Virus record (IMG/VR): IMGVR_UViG_3300018080_000175
Coordinates: 1 to 64,000 of that record
From: a virus
Length of the DNA stretch: 64,000 nt
Direction: 5' to 3' (one strand)
Part shown: positions 44,601 through 52,910 of the stretch, piece by piece
Position numbering within the stretch: the stretch's first letter is position 1
Layout of the letters: each line of letters begins with the position of its first letter
Position numbers and translations under genes: made by a program
Notes under the pieces: generated by a model
Told to the model about the DNA's origin: nothing
The model's input: only the letters and a program-made list of their open reading frames with translations
Databases searched by the model: none

Positions 44601-46583
44601 CTCTTTCAACTTAATAGAACCAGCTTTTAAATCAGAAATTTTAAGAACGTAATCCTCAAATTTCTTGGCAAGAGTACCAAAAGAGTCAGAACTTTTATTC
44701 ATTTCTTCTGCTGTATCACTGACAGTATTGCTTAAAAGTAGATAAGCGGCAGTGACTATTCCCAGAATTATTGAAAGCGGACCTAATGCTGTTCGAATCG
44801 CAAACAACGCTCTGCCCATAACACCAAGAGCAGAATTTGACATTGCTATACCTAACAGAAATTTTGAAAATCCAACTGCCGCCAATTGAGTTGACAATAA
44901 TTTCAATACTCCTATCAAAGTCAATGTGGTAGCGGTTGCAATTCCAATTTTAACGATCCAATTACCTAAAGTAGTGTTGGTAAGATAAGTCAGTGTGTCA
45001 ATCAATACCCTGCTGATATTGATAATTGCTCTCATTGCATCAGCCAGACCAGCATCTCCAATGGCGATTGCAAGAATACCAAGCTTATCTTTTAAGTTCT
45101 TAAATGATACCCCAAGCCCTTCCATCTGTATTGCGGCCTGTCTTGCGGCAGTACCAGAACGTCCAACTGTTTGAAGCATTTCATCAAATCTGGACTCAGT
45201 GTTTGACAGTGCGAGGGCGGCGGAGGCTCCACGTTTTCCAAAGATATCAAATGCTACCTGAGCATCCTCAACAACCAATCCCAAATTCTGCATAACTTCG
45301 GAGAGACTTGTAGATCGAGGATCTAACTCATTTAAAGCAACACCAGCTTCCTCAGCGGCCTTTTTCAATTTCTTAGATGGATCAATCAGTTCAGCAAAAA
45401 CCCTCCTAAGTCCAGTACCAATGGTAGATGCTCTCAAACCAGAGTTAGCAAGAGTACCCATTGATGCGGCCAATTCAGTGAATGATACACCAGAATCTCT
45501 TGCAATAGGACCAATATAGTTCATTGCAGTTCTGAGTTTATCAATGGTAAGTTTTGATCTATTGACAGCATTGGCAAATACATCAGCAATCTCACCTGAA
45601 CGAGTTGCGTCAATTTGAAATACTCTCATTGCAGTGGTAACAAGATCCACTGTTGTTTTCATATCGGATAAAGTACCAGTAGCGAGATCGGAAACAGCCT
45701 GCATTGTTTCAACTGCTTCGGTTGCATTAAAACCAGCCTGTCCTATGGTTCTCATGCCCTCTGCTACTTCTGCGGCGGAAAATTTTGTCGTGGATGCTAC
45801 TTCAAGAATCTTAACACCCATCTGAGCTACTTCAAGAGAAGTTGCTCCTGTGATCGCTTGCAAATCCTTCAAAGCCTGATCGTATTCAACGATGGCTGTA
45901 ATTCCATCACCTAATGCTGTTTGTAATCTAACAAGAGCTTGCGAAATCAATCTGAATTGAAATACTGTGGAAACTTTATCTCCAAACGTTCTAATCTTCA
46001 ATCCATTACGTTCGGCAGCATTTCCGGTTTCATCAAGTGCTTTTCTTATCTTAATAGTTGAGGTTGCCGCTTGACCAAACGCATTCCTCATGCTTCTCAC
46101 ATCAGCCGCAAACTTTCTGAATGCTGAGATATTACCCCGCTTATCAAGCTCGCCTAATGCAGTATTTAAAGCACGTATTTTGTTAACCACATTATTAACA
46201 TTCATCTCAGTCAGTTTTTTGAAACCATTGACCAATGTTGTAATGCTTGGAAGTTTTATTTTTGCAAATTTCTTTAACTCTGTTACAAACGGACTGAGAT
46301 TTGGGGGAGTCTCAATCTTGCTTATCTTATTAAAACCATTTACAAGACTGTTTAGACTTGGAATTTTGATTTTATCGAGTTTTTGAAGACCCTCAATAAC
46401 TGTGGTTAAATTAGTGGGGGCTTTAATTTTGTTTAAAGAAGCTTGCAGACCGTCAATGGAAGTTTTTGATTTGTCCACTGCGGTCTGCAAAGTCTTAAAG
46501 GCGGTAGCAAGTTTATCCAACTTGTTGAAATCAATCCCAACGACCTTTAGAGCAATTTCTACGGTATTTTTTACATCAGCCAT
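41631..46583 (-). CDS. Tape measure protein
   Basis: 1650 residues. The PhageMin_Tail/TP901 core lies near 240-460 (FTELAASMGTLANSGLRAST, IGTGLRRVFAELIDP). A long hydrophobic region near 540-640 has membrane-like helices, and 900-1500 is mostly coiled coil with KEE/EAE repeats. It sets tail length and would imply a tail of a couple of hundred nanometres if the usual proportionality holds. It starts at ATG 46583, overlapping the chaperone stop by eight bases. Confidence 0.92.
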   Translation of the reverse strand: MADVKNTVEIALKVVGIDFNKLDKLATAFKTLQTAVDKSKTSIDGLQASLNKIKAPTNLTTVIEGLQKLDKIKIPSLNSLVNGFNKISKIETPPNLSPFVTELKKFAKIKLPSITTLVNGFKKLTEMNVNNVVNKIRALNTALGELDKRGNISAFRKFAADVRSMRNAFGQAATSTIKIRKALDETGNAAERNGLKIRTFGDKVSTVFQFRLISQALVRLQTALGDGITAIVEYDQALKDLQAITGATSLEVAQMGVKILEVASTTKFSAAEVAEGMRTIGQAGFNATEAVETMQAVSDLATGTLSDMKTTVDLVTTAMRVFQIDATRSGEIADVFANAVNRSKLTIDKLRTAMNYIGPIARDSGVSFTELAASMGTLANSGLRASTIGTGLRRVFAELIDPSKKLKKAAEEAGVALNELDPRSTSLSEVMQNLGLVVEDAQVAFDIFGKRGASAALALSNTESRFDEMLQTVGRSGTAARQAAIQMEGLGVSFKNLKDKLGILAIAIGDAGLADAMRAIINISRVLIDTLTYLTNTTLGNWIVKIGIATATTLTLIGVLKLLSTQLAAVGFSKFLLGIAMSNSALGVMGRALFAIRTALGPLSIILGIVTAAYLLLSNTVSDTAEEMNKSSDSFGTLAKKFEDYVLKISDLKAGSIKLKEANLELRQDLLKTANKYVEVSAEARAAADAINPLTGEIKEGSTALESYNKKLDEVQYQKLVRASAEVDKSITKTNGSWSRFINRAGTGIKNLSKIFDREAHKALEDSSLQATVFAARFADGTVSVKELGEYIKGLDYSNLNDQQKDLISSYEQLNEQSDRLLKYLVDTNKIGLDDTEENFRKVAKEAGITGRILENTLQKFKDVQNANTGSFSNIIEKWALDGQGAVVDFIDEYKKLGGVFKEGEEQQLRDNDSQKAQLVYRLDLLKQETEAEIKAGADTEQAWKDYYIRERTLLKDAAKVRENISKNSSGQNIKLIIHERSELQKELDKIAIKYKNNAKLRVKYQEDATREYLEKEKKLIKGYAIDPEKQKKEYEANLAKRETSFSKHLEQIALLEARGAIDSDRANELKFQSTLDFYRRSYIEAVKYRDQVSKVDSPEEYAKRQKFVLQSEEKFYAERHKSLVKYNKEVADSTEKLKKLDADLRNERSKHSDEREEDAREAKVKLLAIEEDYADKIESIHDDLKSKLKDIDAEIAENRKQENSDILSLESDTEEKIRQVRLRGAKGKVKERSDEAAADKYLKEGRKLLADADKTQDEQALARGRDLIKQAESIGSGLKNQRKAVGFLEDAFKELAKARNIEADIEEKALLQRRQEEEAAAQKKIDDAKKEYDSKVETATTAIDKIIAQEDERHRKEMLNIETETRALQKKLEIAENALNYLDDGGEINGGDADLIMQKEDERHQNELENIELEKDAIHDKFEGAKAEVDEFIDAQNEIDFSDSFENVPVAAQEAYDEAQAIIEQEMKMDIDTAEIERTKSLLEQVDNTVLDIIAKVIGKDKVDALYASIKRLRNRTITITTRYVTKGRKSSGMLTGGRLPGYGGGDRNPILAEDGEWFIRKEAVRKYGDAFMNSVNTMSLPKFQTGGKVGMPVSLGSDSTQGGPSETLIVRFQAGNVDAPVKITDRNSRTAVKQMASELQRMRLVYAR

Positions 46584-47342
46584 TATTTACTCCTGACATG
46601 AATGATTTAAGTCTGCTCCATTCCTTGTTTACTTCTTCTACGGGTAGTTGGGGTTCTTCTATAGGCTTACCGCTCTCACCTAATACTTCTTTCAACCCTT
46701 CTTGTGAAAGGTTGTTTCCCATCCACATGTGGGAAATCTGTTCGAGTTTCTTTTCCTTCTGACCTATCACTATCGTTCTGAAAAATACACCTATTTCAGA
46801 AAGAGAATATTGTTTAATGCTTGACCAAGAATGCCCGTTTTCAACTAAAAGTTGAACTGCAAAGGCTATGTCTTTTTGATCTTCTTCAAGGGAGTTTTCG
46901 GTGCTTTTGGAATCTCTTTCTCTGCGTCTTCCGCTGGCATCACTTCCATGAATTTCTTCGTCAAGCTGTTGAAGTTTTTTGCAAGTTCTTCCTTAGACTG
47001 CAAATTTACCTCAATGATCTTATTCACAAGAGAAACAATGATTTCCAGTGGGAGAATCTTAATGCATTCGATTTCAAGATTGGCGGCTTCTTCCAGAATT
47101 TCAGGAAAATTGATAAGAATGACAGAAGCTATTTTAAACATAGAACCAGCTTCATTATAATTTTCCCATGTAACGCCTTCTTCCAATAGAGTTGAGCCAA
47201 AGCCCTTCATCTTTTTGGAAATTTCAGCAATTTGAGCGAGACTCAAAGGACGAATCATAATGGATTGTTCGCCAATTTCAAATGTTTCGCCTGGAAATAA
47301 TTGATCGAGATCTAAGGAGAGTGTTTGTCTGGGTTTGTTCAT
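46576..47342 (-). CDS. Tail assembly chaperone GT, -1 frameshift fusion
   Basis: Read as G from ATG 47342 to the codon AAG at 46874-46872, then -1 slip and continuation to the stop at 46578. 157 + 98 residues, about 255 in total. The T part reads IAFAVQLLVENGHSWSSIKQ then YSLSEIGVFFRTIVIG, the conserved T pattern preceding the tape measure. Without the shift this open frame has no start near its beginning. Confidence 0.8.
46866..47342 (-). CDS. Tail assembly chaperone G
   Basis: 158 residues, start at ATG 47342 (AAGGAAAG upstream). MNKPRQTLSLDLDQLFPGET opens a small alpha/beta protein ending in a basic, proline-rich tail. It binds the tape measure and recruits tube subunits. The frame stops at 46866 and is extended into T by slippage. 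Confidence 0.75.
   Translation of the reverse strand: MNKPRQTLSLDLDQLFPGETFEIGEQSIMIRPLSLAQIAEISKKMKGFGSTLLEEGVTWENYNEAGSMFKIASVILINFPEILEEAANLEIECIKILPLEIIVSLVNKIIEVNLQSKEELAKNFNSLTKKFMEVMPAEDAEKEIPKAPKTPLKKIKKT
46872..46878 (-). other. Probable -1 ribosomal frameshift site
   Basis: On the minus strand the G frame reads ATC AAA AAG ACA TAG. The tetramer A-AAG inside C-AAA-AAG permits tRNA-Lys to re-pair one base back (AAG to AAA). The -1 frame is open without stop for about 98 codons after it. It is not the canonical lambda GGGAAAG heptamer. Confidence 0.6.
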
Positions 47343-47374
47343 GGGTCTTTCCTTCTTTTTTTGTTCGTTGTTAA

Positions 47375-47416
47375 AAGTCTGGTGGGCTTTATTCTTTTGT
47401 GACACCCACCAGACTT
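47375..47416 (-). terminator. Hairpin attenuator between tail tube and chaperone genes
   Basis: Arms 47375-47386 and 47405-47416 form a perfect 12-bp stem with an 18-base loop; on the minus strand the stem is followed by TTTT. It would reduce expression of chaperone and downstream genes relative to the tail tube. Confidence 0.6.
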
Positions 47417-47445
47417 GGAGGTAAATCGGTTAAAATTAAATCAGA

Positions 47446-48486
47446 TTATGTGGCAACCTGATCCATGATGATATCCATGTACGGAGACAGAGGATGATTG
47501 GTTTCATCTTTCAGGATTTCTCCAACAAAGCCGAGAGTTGACCAGTCATCGCCAATCATTGCAGTATCACCGGAAGGAGTCAGAGAAACAGACCATACTT
47601 CCAATTCCTGCTGATTACCAGCGGGGTTATCAGAAACAAATCGAAGTTTACCAACGACCTGTGTATTTGCAAATGCTGAAATATTGGAATATGTCAGACC
47701 TGCGTACTGATAGGTGATATGCAATTCTTCACCCGCTGTAATAGAACCACCTGCAAGAATCTTCATCCGACCAATTGAATCATCACTCAGAGTGGTGTCA
47801 ATTGAATAGTCAGTGCCAGCTACATAAGTAGTGGTGTCGGTCGAGTCCTGTACAAGGACAAGTGGAGTTCCAGTTGCAAGAGATCCGCCAGTTGCGGAGT
47901 TCACTTCTGCGGCGCCTGTTGCAGAACCAGTAAGGGCTTCATCATCTACAAAAGCGGTTGTGTTGGTACGTGCAATTGTCAATGTGCCGGAAGTAGCATC
48001 ACCAGTTACAGCAAGAACAACACCAGTTGCTCCACCTGCGCCTGTGACAGTTTCACCAACAACGAACAGTGAATTATCTGCGGCAGAATCGTCATAGGGC
48101 AGAACCCAGCAAATGACTCCACGGAAGGCAAGGTCAATTCTGTTGTCGAGGATTGCAGGAGCATCAACCACTTCTGCAACAACTGAACCGGCAGTCTGTG
48201 TTACTGTGGTAATATCACCCAAGGTCAAAAGACCCAGATTTTCTTTGTTTACTTCATCAAGTGTGAAAGCAAGTCCCGGTGTAATCTGAGAAATGATTTC
48301 TTTATCCTTTGCTTTCAAACCACCCCTGGAACTGTAATGTTCGAGTTTTTCAAGAGCAATATTGAAGGTAAAGGCGGGGGCATTCCCAAGATCTCTTTCT
48401 CCCTGATAAGCACCAGAGACAAGTTGATCGAAGAATACGACACCTTTTCCTAAGGTATAATTGTCAGTATTCGGTGAAGTGGCCAT
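47446..48486 (-). CDS. Major tail tube protein
   Basis: 346 residues starting MATSPNTDNYTLGKGVVFFD. A first tube-like domain is followed by a Gly/Thr/Ala-rich insertion (about 145-215) and a second beta part; position between terminator-type and chaperone genes identifies it. The AGGAGG ribosome site is strong, as expected for an abundant protein. Confidence 0.8.
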   Translation of the reverse strand: MATSPNTDNYTLGKGVVFFDQLVSGAYQGERDLGNAPAFTFNIALEKLEHYSSRGGLKAKDKEIISQITPGLAFTLDEVNKENLGLLTLGDITTVTQTAGSVVAEVVDAPAILDNRIDLAFRGVICWVLPYDDSAADNSLFVVGETVTGAGGATGVVLAVTGDATSGTLTIARTNTTAFVDDEALTGSATGAAEVNSATGGSLATGTPLVLVQDSTDTTTYVAGTDYSIDTTLSDDSIGRMKILAGGSITAGEELHITYQYAGLTYSNISAFANTQVVGKLRFVSDNPAGNQQELEVWSVSLTPSGDTAMIGDDWSTLGFVGEILKDETNHPLSPYMDIIMDQVAT

Positions 48487-48542
48487 TTTAAGTCCTCCTA
48501 ATTTGTGTTAATTTTATATTTTGTGGAATCCACGAATCGCAT

Positions 48543-48998
48543 TTATAAATTATCCGTATAAACCAAATCCAAAACCAAGCTCATTCCCAAGATATTTGGC
48601 AATCCGTACCCTGTAGGACCATCAGTTCTGTTCTCCTGAATGAATCCAACTCTTCCTTTTGGTACTAACTTAGCATTGAAAACAGCAGGATCGGTACCTC
48701 TTTCAGTGAAGACAACTCTCCGCAAATCTTTAACGGCGGCTTTGATGTCAAAACTTTTTGCTGTGACAAGCTCCAACGTTACTTCTAAAGCTCGTCTTAC
48801 AGGATATCCAGAATTGTTTTTGCTTGAGTGTTCAATAATGTTATCAGTACCTTCCATCATGAATAAACATGGCATGTCTTCATCGTCAATTGGAACTGTT
48901 GGTGTTCGCTTAAAAGAAACCAATCCCAAATCAATATAATTAGCTTTGATTCGTTCAAATAATTCCAATAAAGCATCTTCCCTATTATCGTAACTCAT
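48543..48998 (-). CDS. Tail terminator/completion protein
   Basis: 151 residues. Order and length (between gp10-like and tail tube) and the pattern IKANYIDLGLVSFKRTPTVP and RALEVTLELV fit gpU-like tail terminators. No firm motif. Confidence 0.6.
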   Translation of the reverse strand: MSYDNREDALLELFERIKANYIDLGLVSFKRTPTVPIDDEDMPCLFMMEGTDNIIEHSSKNNSGYPVRRALEVTLELVTAKSFDIKAAVKDLRRVVFTERGTDPAVFNAKLVPKGRVGFIQENRTDGPTGYGLPNILGMSLVLDLVYTDNL

Positions 48999-49477
48999 AC
49001 AAATCCTTTTACAACTTCTTTTGCATATTCCTGTGTGAACCTGTCAACAAACTTGGACAAAACTTGAGCAATTGGACCGCCTACAGTTTTATGATGTCCA
49101 GGGCTTAAACCACCAGCCCAAACTTTTCCACCGGTTGCTCTCAATTTTCCGGTACCCTTTTTGAATCTACCTGTTTTTTTATCTCTATGCGGATAATACC
49201 AGGGAGCTTTGCTTTGTTCTGCACCAAATGCCACAAACTGCCCATAATGTGGTGTAGCATTTGTAATCAAAAGCCCTGCTAATGTATTCTTGGATCCGAA
49301 TCGAGGTCTAACCGCTTTCCAGTTGTCTCTAAATTCACCAGAGTCTACAGGAGAATGAGCTTTCAAAAGTGCCACTATTTTCTTGTCTTCTTTATTCATG
49401 AAACGAGTAGTGGTGGCTTTGATCTTTTCGCTCGAACTTTTTTTCAGGTTATCTATGATTTGTTTTAAACTTGCCAT
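48995..49477 (-). CDS. HK97 gp10-like head-tail joining protein
   Basis: 160 residues. AHSPVDSGEFRDNWKA, GLLITNATPHYGQFVAFGAE and the basic C-terminus are typical of the gp10 family. It joins head and tail. Confidence 0.78.
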   Translation of the reverse strand: MASLKQIIDNLKKSSSEKIKATTTRFMNKEDKKIVALLKAHSPVDSGEFRDNWKAVRPRFGSKNTLAGLLITNATPHYGQFVAFGAEQSKAPWYYPHRDKKTGRFKKGTGKLRATGGKVWAGGLSPGHHKTVGGPIAQVLSKFVDRFTQEYAKEVVKGFV

Positions 49478-49478
49478 A

Positions 49479-49841
49479 TCAAACCTTTCTTAAAAGCAGA
49501 GTATAGATTACATCCATTGGATCAAGCTCATGCCCTTCTACGGTATATTTATCAGTACCAAAAAGAACATGTCCTTTGGTGGTCATTTCACAATTAATTA
49601 AATCAACTGACGGCATCAAACCCTTTATGTCCTTGGGCTGAATTGAGGAGGCAAAACTTAAAAGATCAAGATCTTTGGCTGTAAACTTCTCAAAAATGCA
49701 TCTAATATCGTCTGAGACTGTACTTGGATCGTCAAAGCCGTTGTCTGTCACTACATTGAATGTCCCGACATGCACAGCCTCTTCAAACGTCTTAAATATA
49801 GTCTCAATGCCGTTTAAAAATGTCTTTCTGAGATTTGCCAT
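49479..49841 (-). CDS. Head completion/stopper protein
   Basis: 120 residues between adaptor and gp10-like genes; beta-rich with late LVHGELDP-like strands (EGHELDPMDVIYTLLLRKV). Assigned by position. Confidence 0.5.
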   Translation of the reverse strand: MANLRKTFLNGIETIFKTFEEAVHVGTFNVVTDNGFDDPSTVSDDIRCIFEKFTAKDLDLLSFASSIQPKDIKGLMPSVDLINCEMTTKGHVLFGTDKYTVEGHELDPMDVIYTLLLRKV

Positions 49842-49842
49842 T

Positions 49843-50349
49843 TTACGCTCTCAACAATCGCACCACACCACCTGAATTATACAAATCTTTTAAGATCTGA
49901 AACACATGGGAAGGTACTGGTTTTGCATTCGTTTGATTTGGTTTTTCTGCTCCAGCTTTTATCATAAGCGAACCAGCCTGGAGTTGTCCGATTCCGGCTA
50001 AGGGATCGTCATCCATTCTATCAGCTTCAATATTAGATAGAGCCTGCTCAAAAACAGCAGTTTTTACCTCTGGCGGCAGAACGTCAATGTCAATTTCAGT
50101 TCCGTCTGGTCTAATGACTTCTTTTCTGGGCCAAAGCATGAATTGGGTGGTAGTCGCTCTCACACCTTTCCATTTTACATGCCAGTCCAACATCTGAGAG
50201 GACGTAATCAAAAGACCTTCTTTGACTGCATCATCTGTCAACGCTGTCCAAGCGGACGAATGCATACGATCTGCAAAGTATGCATCCGCCTCAGCCTGGG
50301 TAACGTAGGAGTTGGCATCGCTGGCACCTAATGTTGCATTTAAGGCCAT
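49843..50349 (-). CDS. Head-tail adaptor (DnaT-like/gp6-like family)
   Basis: 168 residues. Starts ATLGASDANSYVTQAEADAYF, the opening of the phage DnaT-like/adaptor family, with helical bundle and WPRKEV. It binds the portal. Assigned from the opening pattern and position. Confidence 0.72.
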   Translation of the reverse strand: MALNATLGASDANSYVTQAEADAYFADRMHSSAWTALTDDAVKEGLLITSSQMLDWHVKWKGVRATTTQFMLWPRKEVIRPDGTEIDIDVLPPEVKTAVFEQALSNIEADRMDDDPLAGIGQLQAGSLMIKAGAEKPNQTNAKPVPSHVFQILKDLYNSGGVVRLLRA

Positions 50350-50363
50350 TGGTTATATCTCCC

Positions 50364-50639
50364 TTATTTATTCTTCTTTAAGGGTTTGTTAAGTTTCGCT
50401 TTTTTAGCAGATTTCGGTTTTTCAGCTTTTTTTGCTTCCTCAGCTTCAAGAGCCGCCTGAGCTTCCGCTTCCTCAGCTTCCAGTTCAGCAAGTTCTTCCG
50501 CTTCCTGAGCTTCTAATTCAGCTTTCGCTTTCGCTTCCTCTGCCACTTCATCAGTTCTGCTCCATCCGGCATCAAGACAAATATCCAATTGATCTTTGTC
50601 TACCATCTGCATACATTTGCCGTCTTTATAAAGCTTCAT
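50364..50639 (-). CDS. Ala/Glu/Lys-rich protein
   Basis: 91 residues from ATG at 50639 (AAGGAG upstream). First 28 residues compact (MKLYKDGKCMQMVDKDQLDI), then an Ala-Glu coiled helix and a lysine tail. Short genes like this follow coat genes in other phages; role unknown. Confidence 0.65.
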   Translation of the reverse strand: MKLYKDGKCMQMVDKDQLDICLDAGWSRTDEVAEEAKAKAELEAQEAEELAELEAEEAEAQAALEAEEAKKAEKPKSAKKAKLNKPLKKNK

Positions 50640-50691
50640 ATCAAGTAATCTCCTTTTTCTGAAAATTGTCATTATTCAGAAGTTAATGGTC

Positions 50692-51852
50692 TTAGGCGGT
50701 TTTATCACCTACCAAAGTAATACGTCTGGGATCGAGACAAAAAGATCCGGCCAGAAGATCAAGAGACATGGTGGTTTTCTTGGAACTGATGTCATAACCT
50801 TTAACGATACGAATGCTGACACCGTTATTGTATGCGGTTGCGGCAACTTTGTCTTCCGGAATGTCAAGCATTGGGAAGGCAACTGCAAGAGATCTATCAT
50901 CAAAAATTGCACCGTGATGCTGAACGTCTTTGCCAGAAGCAAGTACGGTTACGGCGGCACCATCAGGAATAATTTCAGTGATAGGATCAATCAATACAAC
51001 CTCAGTTGTTGCGGTAGCATCTGCAACGGCAGTTTTGACTTTCAGAGGACGTTTAACGCCAGCAATAGCGAGTCTGTCACCTGCTACAAGAGTCAGTGCA
51101 GAGCCAGCGGCATCAATTGAAAGAACTGAATCACCGATGAGGTTTTCAGTACCGGAGTTATTATCAGTTGTGGTTACGAGAGTACCAACTGTTGCGGCGG
51201 CTGCTTCTGTCGGGAATGCAATACTGGAATAAAAATCCATACCCATTACACGACCCATATCAGCGTTACGGAGAGTCATTTCACCGTCACCGCCACGAGT
51301 CTGAGACTGGTTAAACCAGGTCTGGCCCAGGAGAGTCGCTTCAAGATCGAGATCGACCAGACAGAAACGATTCATTGCCAACTGTTGCAAAATTGCGGTT
51401 TTACGAGCAAGAGCAATATCAGCGGCAGTTTCAAACAATGCGGTGCTGTAATAAGCGCCAGCGGCTTCAAGAATCTTGGTACCAACATAGGCATCAACTT
51501 TTTCAGCCAGTTTGTAAGTTGCAGGACGAATGACCTGATCAACAAAAGAATCCAGATCCAATGCCTGTTCTCTTGCGGTCACTTCTACGGAAATATCGAA
51601 ATGTTTTTCGATACTCATGGGACGGGTGGATGAACTGATGGACTGAGTACTGATGGAAGATGAAAATTCATCAACTTCGTATTCACCATGAGTTCTAAAA
51701 GATACCGTGTCACCGACTTTCCAGCCGTTTGCGGTATTGGTAAAATCGCTTGTTTTGTCTTTGGCACAGAGAGGAGCAATTACAAGTGCGTCCTCCAGAT
51801 GTGTTAAGGCTTCCATTGCAATTACTGAGGGATGATCCCAAATATTTGCCAT
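50692..51852 (-). CDS. Major capsid protein (P22 coat-like, HK97 fold)
   Basis: 386 residues. Features: N-terminal helix MANIWDHPSVIAMEALTHLE, KVGDTVSFRTHGEYE, SIEKHFDISVEVTAREQALD, and a C-terminal VSIRIVKGYDISSKKTTM and LDPRRITLVGD, as in P22-coat-like proteins. It has its own promoter about 150 bases upstream and a hairpin-rich leader. Confidence 0.85.
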   Translation of the reverse strand: MANIWDHPSVIAMEALTHLEDALVIAPLCAKDKTSDFTNTANGWKVGDTVSFRTHGEYEVDEFSSSISTQSISSSTRPMSIEKHFDISVEVTAREQALDLDSFVDQVIRPATYKLAEKVDAYVGTKILEAAGAYYSTALFETAADIALARKTAILQQLAMNRFCLVDLDLEATLLGQTWFNQSQTRGGDGEMTLRNADMGRVMGMDFYSSIAFPTEAAAATVGTLVTTTDNNSGTENLIGDSVLSIDAAGSALTLVAGDRLAIAGVKRPLKVKTAVADATATTEVVLIDPITEIIPDGAAVTVLASGKDVQHHGAIFDDRSLAVAFPMLDIPEDKVAATAYNNGVSIRIVKGYDISSKKTTMSLDLLAGSFCLDPRRITLVGDKTA

Positions 51853-51882
51853 TTTAAACTCCTCCTATAAGATTAATTATAT

Positions 51883-51982
51883 TTTCACCGGATGTGAAAA
51901 AGGGCCGGTGAAACTTTACTAAAACTCTTAATAATGTTTTCCGACCCCCAAGGTCTTCAAAACGGCGTTTCCCAGAAACACC
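51883..51982 (-). promoter_or_regulatory. Three hairpins in the coat-gene leader
   Basis: From 5' to 3' of the transcript: an 8-bp stem (51982-51975 with 51971-51964, loop TGG), a GACC/GGTC stem with loop TTGGG (51955-51943), and a 9-bp stem (51913-51905 with 51891-51883). The first starts about a dozen bases after the predicted transcription start and may protect the mRNA 5' end. Confidence 0.6.
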
Positions 51983-52000
51983 TTATACTATTTTTACTAC

Positions 52001-52029
52001 ATATTAAAAAAATAAAATCAGGATGTCAA
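52001..52029 (-). promoter_or_regulatory. Sigma70-type promoter for the coat gene
   Basis: On the minus strand TTGACA (52029-52024), 17-base spacer, TAATAT (52006-52001). Lies between scaffold and coat genes, giving extra coat transcript. Confidence 0.68.
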
Positions 52030-52048
52030 GTAATTTAAAGGATTAAAT

Positions 52049-52825
52049 TTATCTTTTCTTTTTCTTATCCCTTAATTTTCTGTATGCCGCCGCATCACCT
52101 GAATCAGCGGCCGCTTGCAGTTTTACCATATCATCGCCATCTTCTCCGCCACCACCACCGAAAGCACCTGCTCCTTTAGAATTGGGCCAGTAATGAGGAG
52201 AAGTAATTTTAAGTCCTTCAACCCAATTTTTGGTTGTGAGAACTTTTTTGTCTTCTGTTACAGCAAGCTTGCCTTCACTGTCACGAGCCTCAATCTGTTT
52301 GTTCTCATCAAGCGAGAATACAGAACGACCACGGAGAACAGCATCTTCAACAGCAGTTGGAAGCATTCCCTGTTTGATCGCTTCCTCACGAACACCGTCA
52401 TCAATAGTTTTGGATTCAAAGAGTTCCTGGTACATTTGTCCGTGTGTTTTTGCTTCTGTCAGATTAGTGGTAAGTTCGGTAACAACCGTTTCATGATCAG
52501 AAATCAACTGAGAAGTTTTCTTTTCAATCAATTCTTCCACAGTACCATCTTTCAGGAATTCAGCATCTTTATTTTTTTCATAAAATTCAGTAGCAGTTTT
52601 GACCTTTTCAGGTTCGTATCCGTCAAATTTTTTCAGAGTGGTTTGGAGAACTTTCTTTTCATCCAAAAGTTCAGTGTTTTTGGCTTTCAAACCTGAAACA
52701 GCTTCCTCAACAGCCGTTTTGTTTGCATTGGTCAAATCAATTGTAAGCTGATCAACCTCGATTTTGTGGGCGTTTTCTGCTTTTTCTCTTAGGTCTGCAT
52801 CTTCAATAAAATCAAAATTTGGCAT
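52049..52825 (-). CDS. Scaffold protein
   Basis: 258 residues, strongly helical and charged, with a central coiled coil (EEAVSGLKAKNTELLDEKKV), a Gly-rich hinge (GAFGGGGGEDGD) and a basic C-terminal helix ending RKLRDKKKKR that would contact coat. Position before the coat gene supports this. Confidence 0.78.
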   Translation of the reverse strand: MPNFDFIEDADLREKAENAHKIEVDQLTIDLTNANKTAVEEAVSGLKAKNTELLDEKKVLQTTLKKFDGYEPEKVKTATEFYEKNKDAEFLKDGTVEELIEKKTSQLISDHETVVTELTTNLTEAKTHGQMYQELFESKTIDDGVREEAIKQGMLPTAVEDAVLRGRSVFSLDENKQIEARDSEGKLAVTEDKKVLTTKNWVEGLKITSPHYWPNSKGAGAFGGGGGEDGDDMVKLQAAADSGDAAAYRKLRDKKKKR

Positions 52826-52846
52826 TTTTTACTTCTCCTTAGTTTC

Positions 52847-52886
52847 GGAATCCTCAAGATTCCAGTTTTGGGGACCTCAAGTCCCC
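52847..52886 (-). promoter_or_regulatory. Twin hairpins with identical TTGAG loops
   Basis: Six-bp stems 52886-52881/52875-52870 and 52863-52858/52852-52847, each closing the pentaloop TTGAG (minus strand), lie just before the scaffold ribosome site AAGGAG. The stem sequences differ completely while the loop is the same. Confidence 0.65.
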
Positions 52887-52910
52887 GATTAATTTGCTTT
52901 ATTTCTAAAG

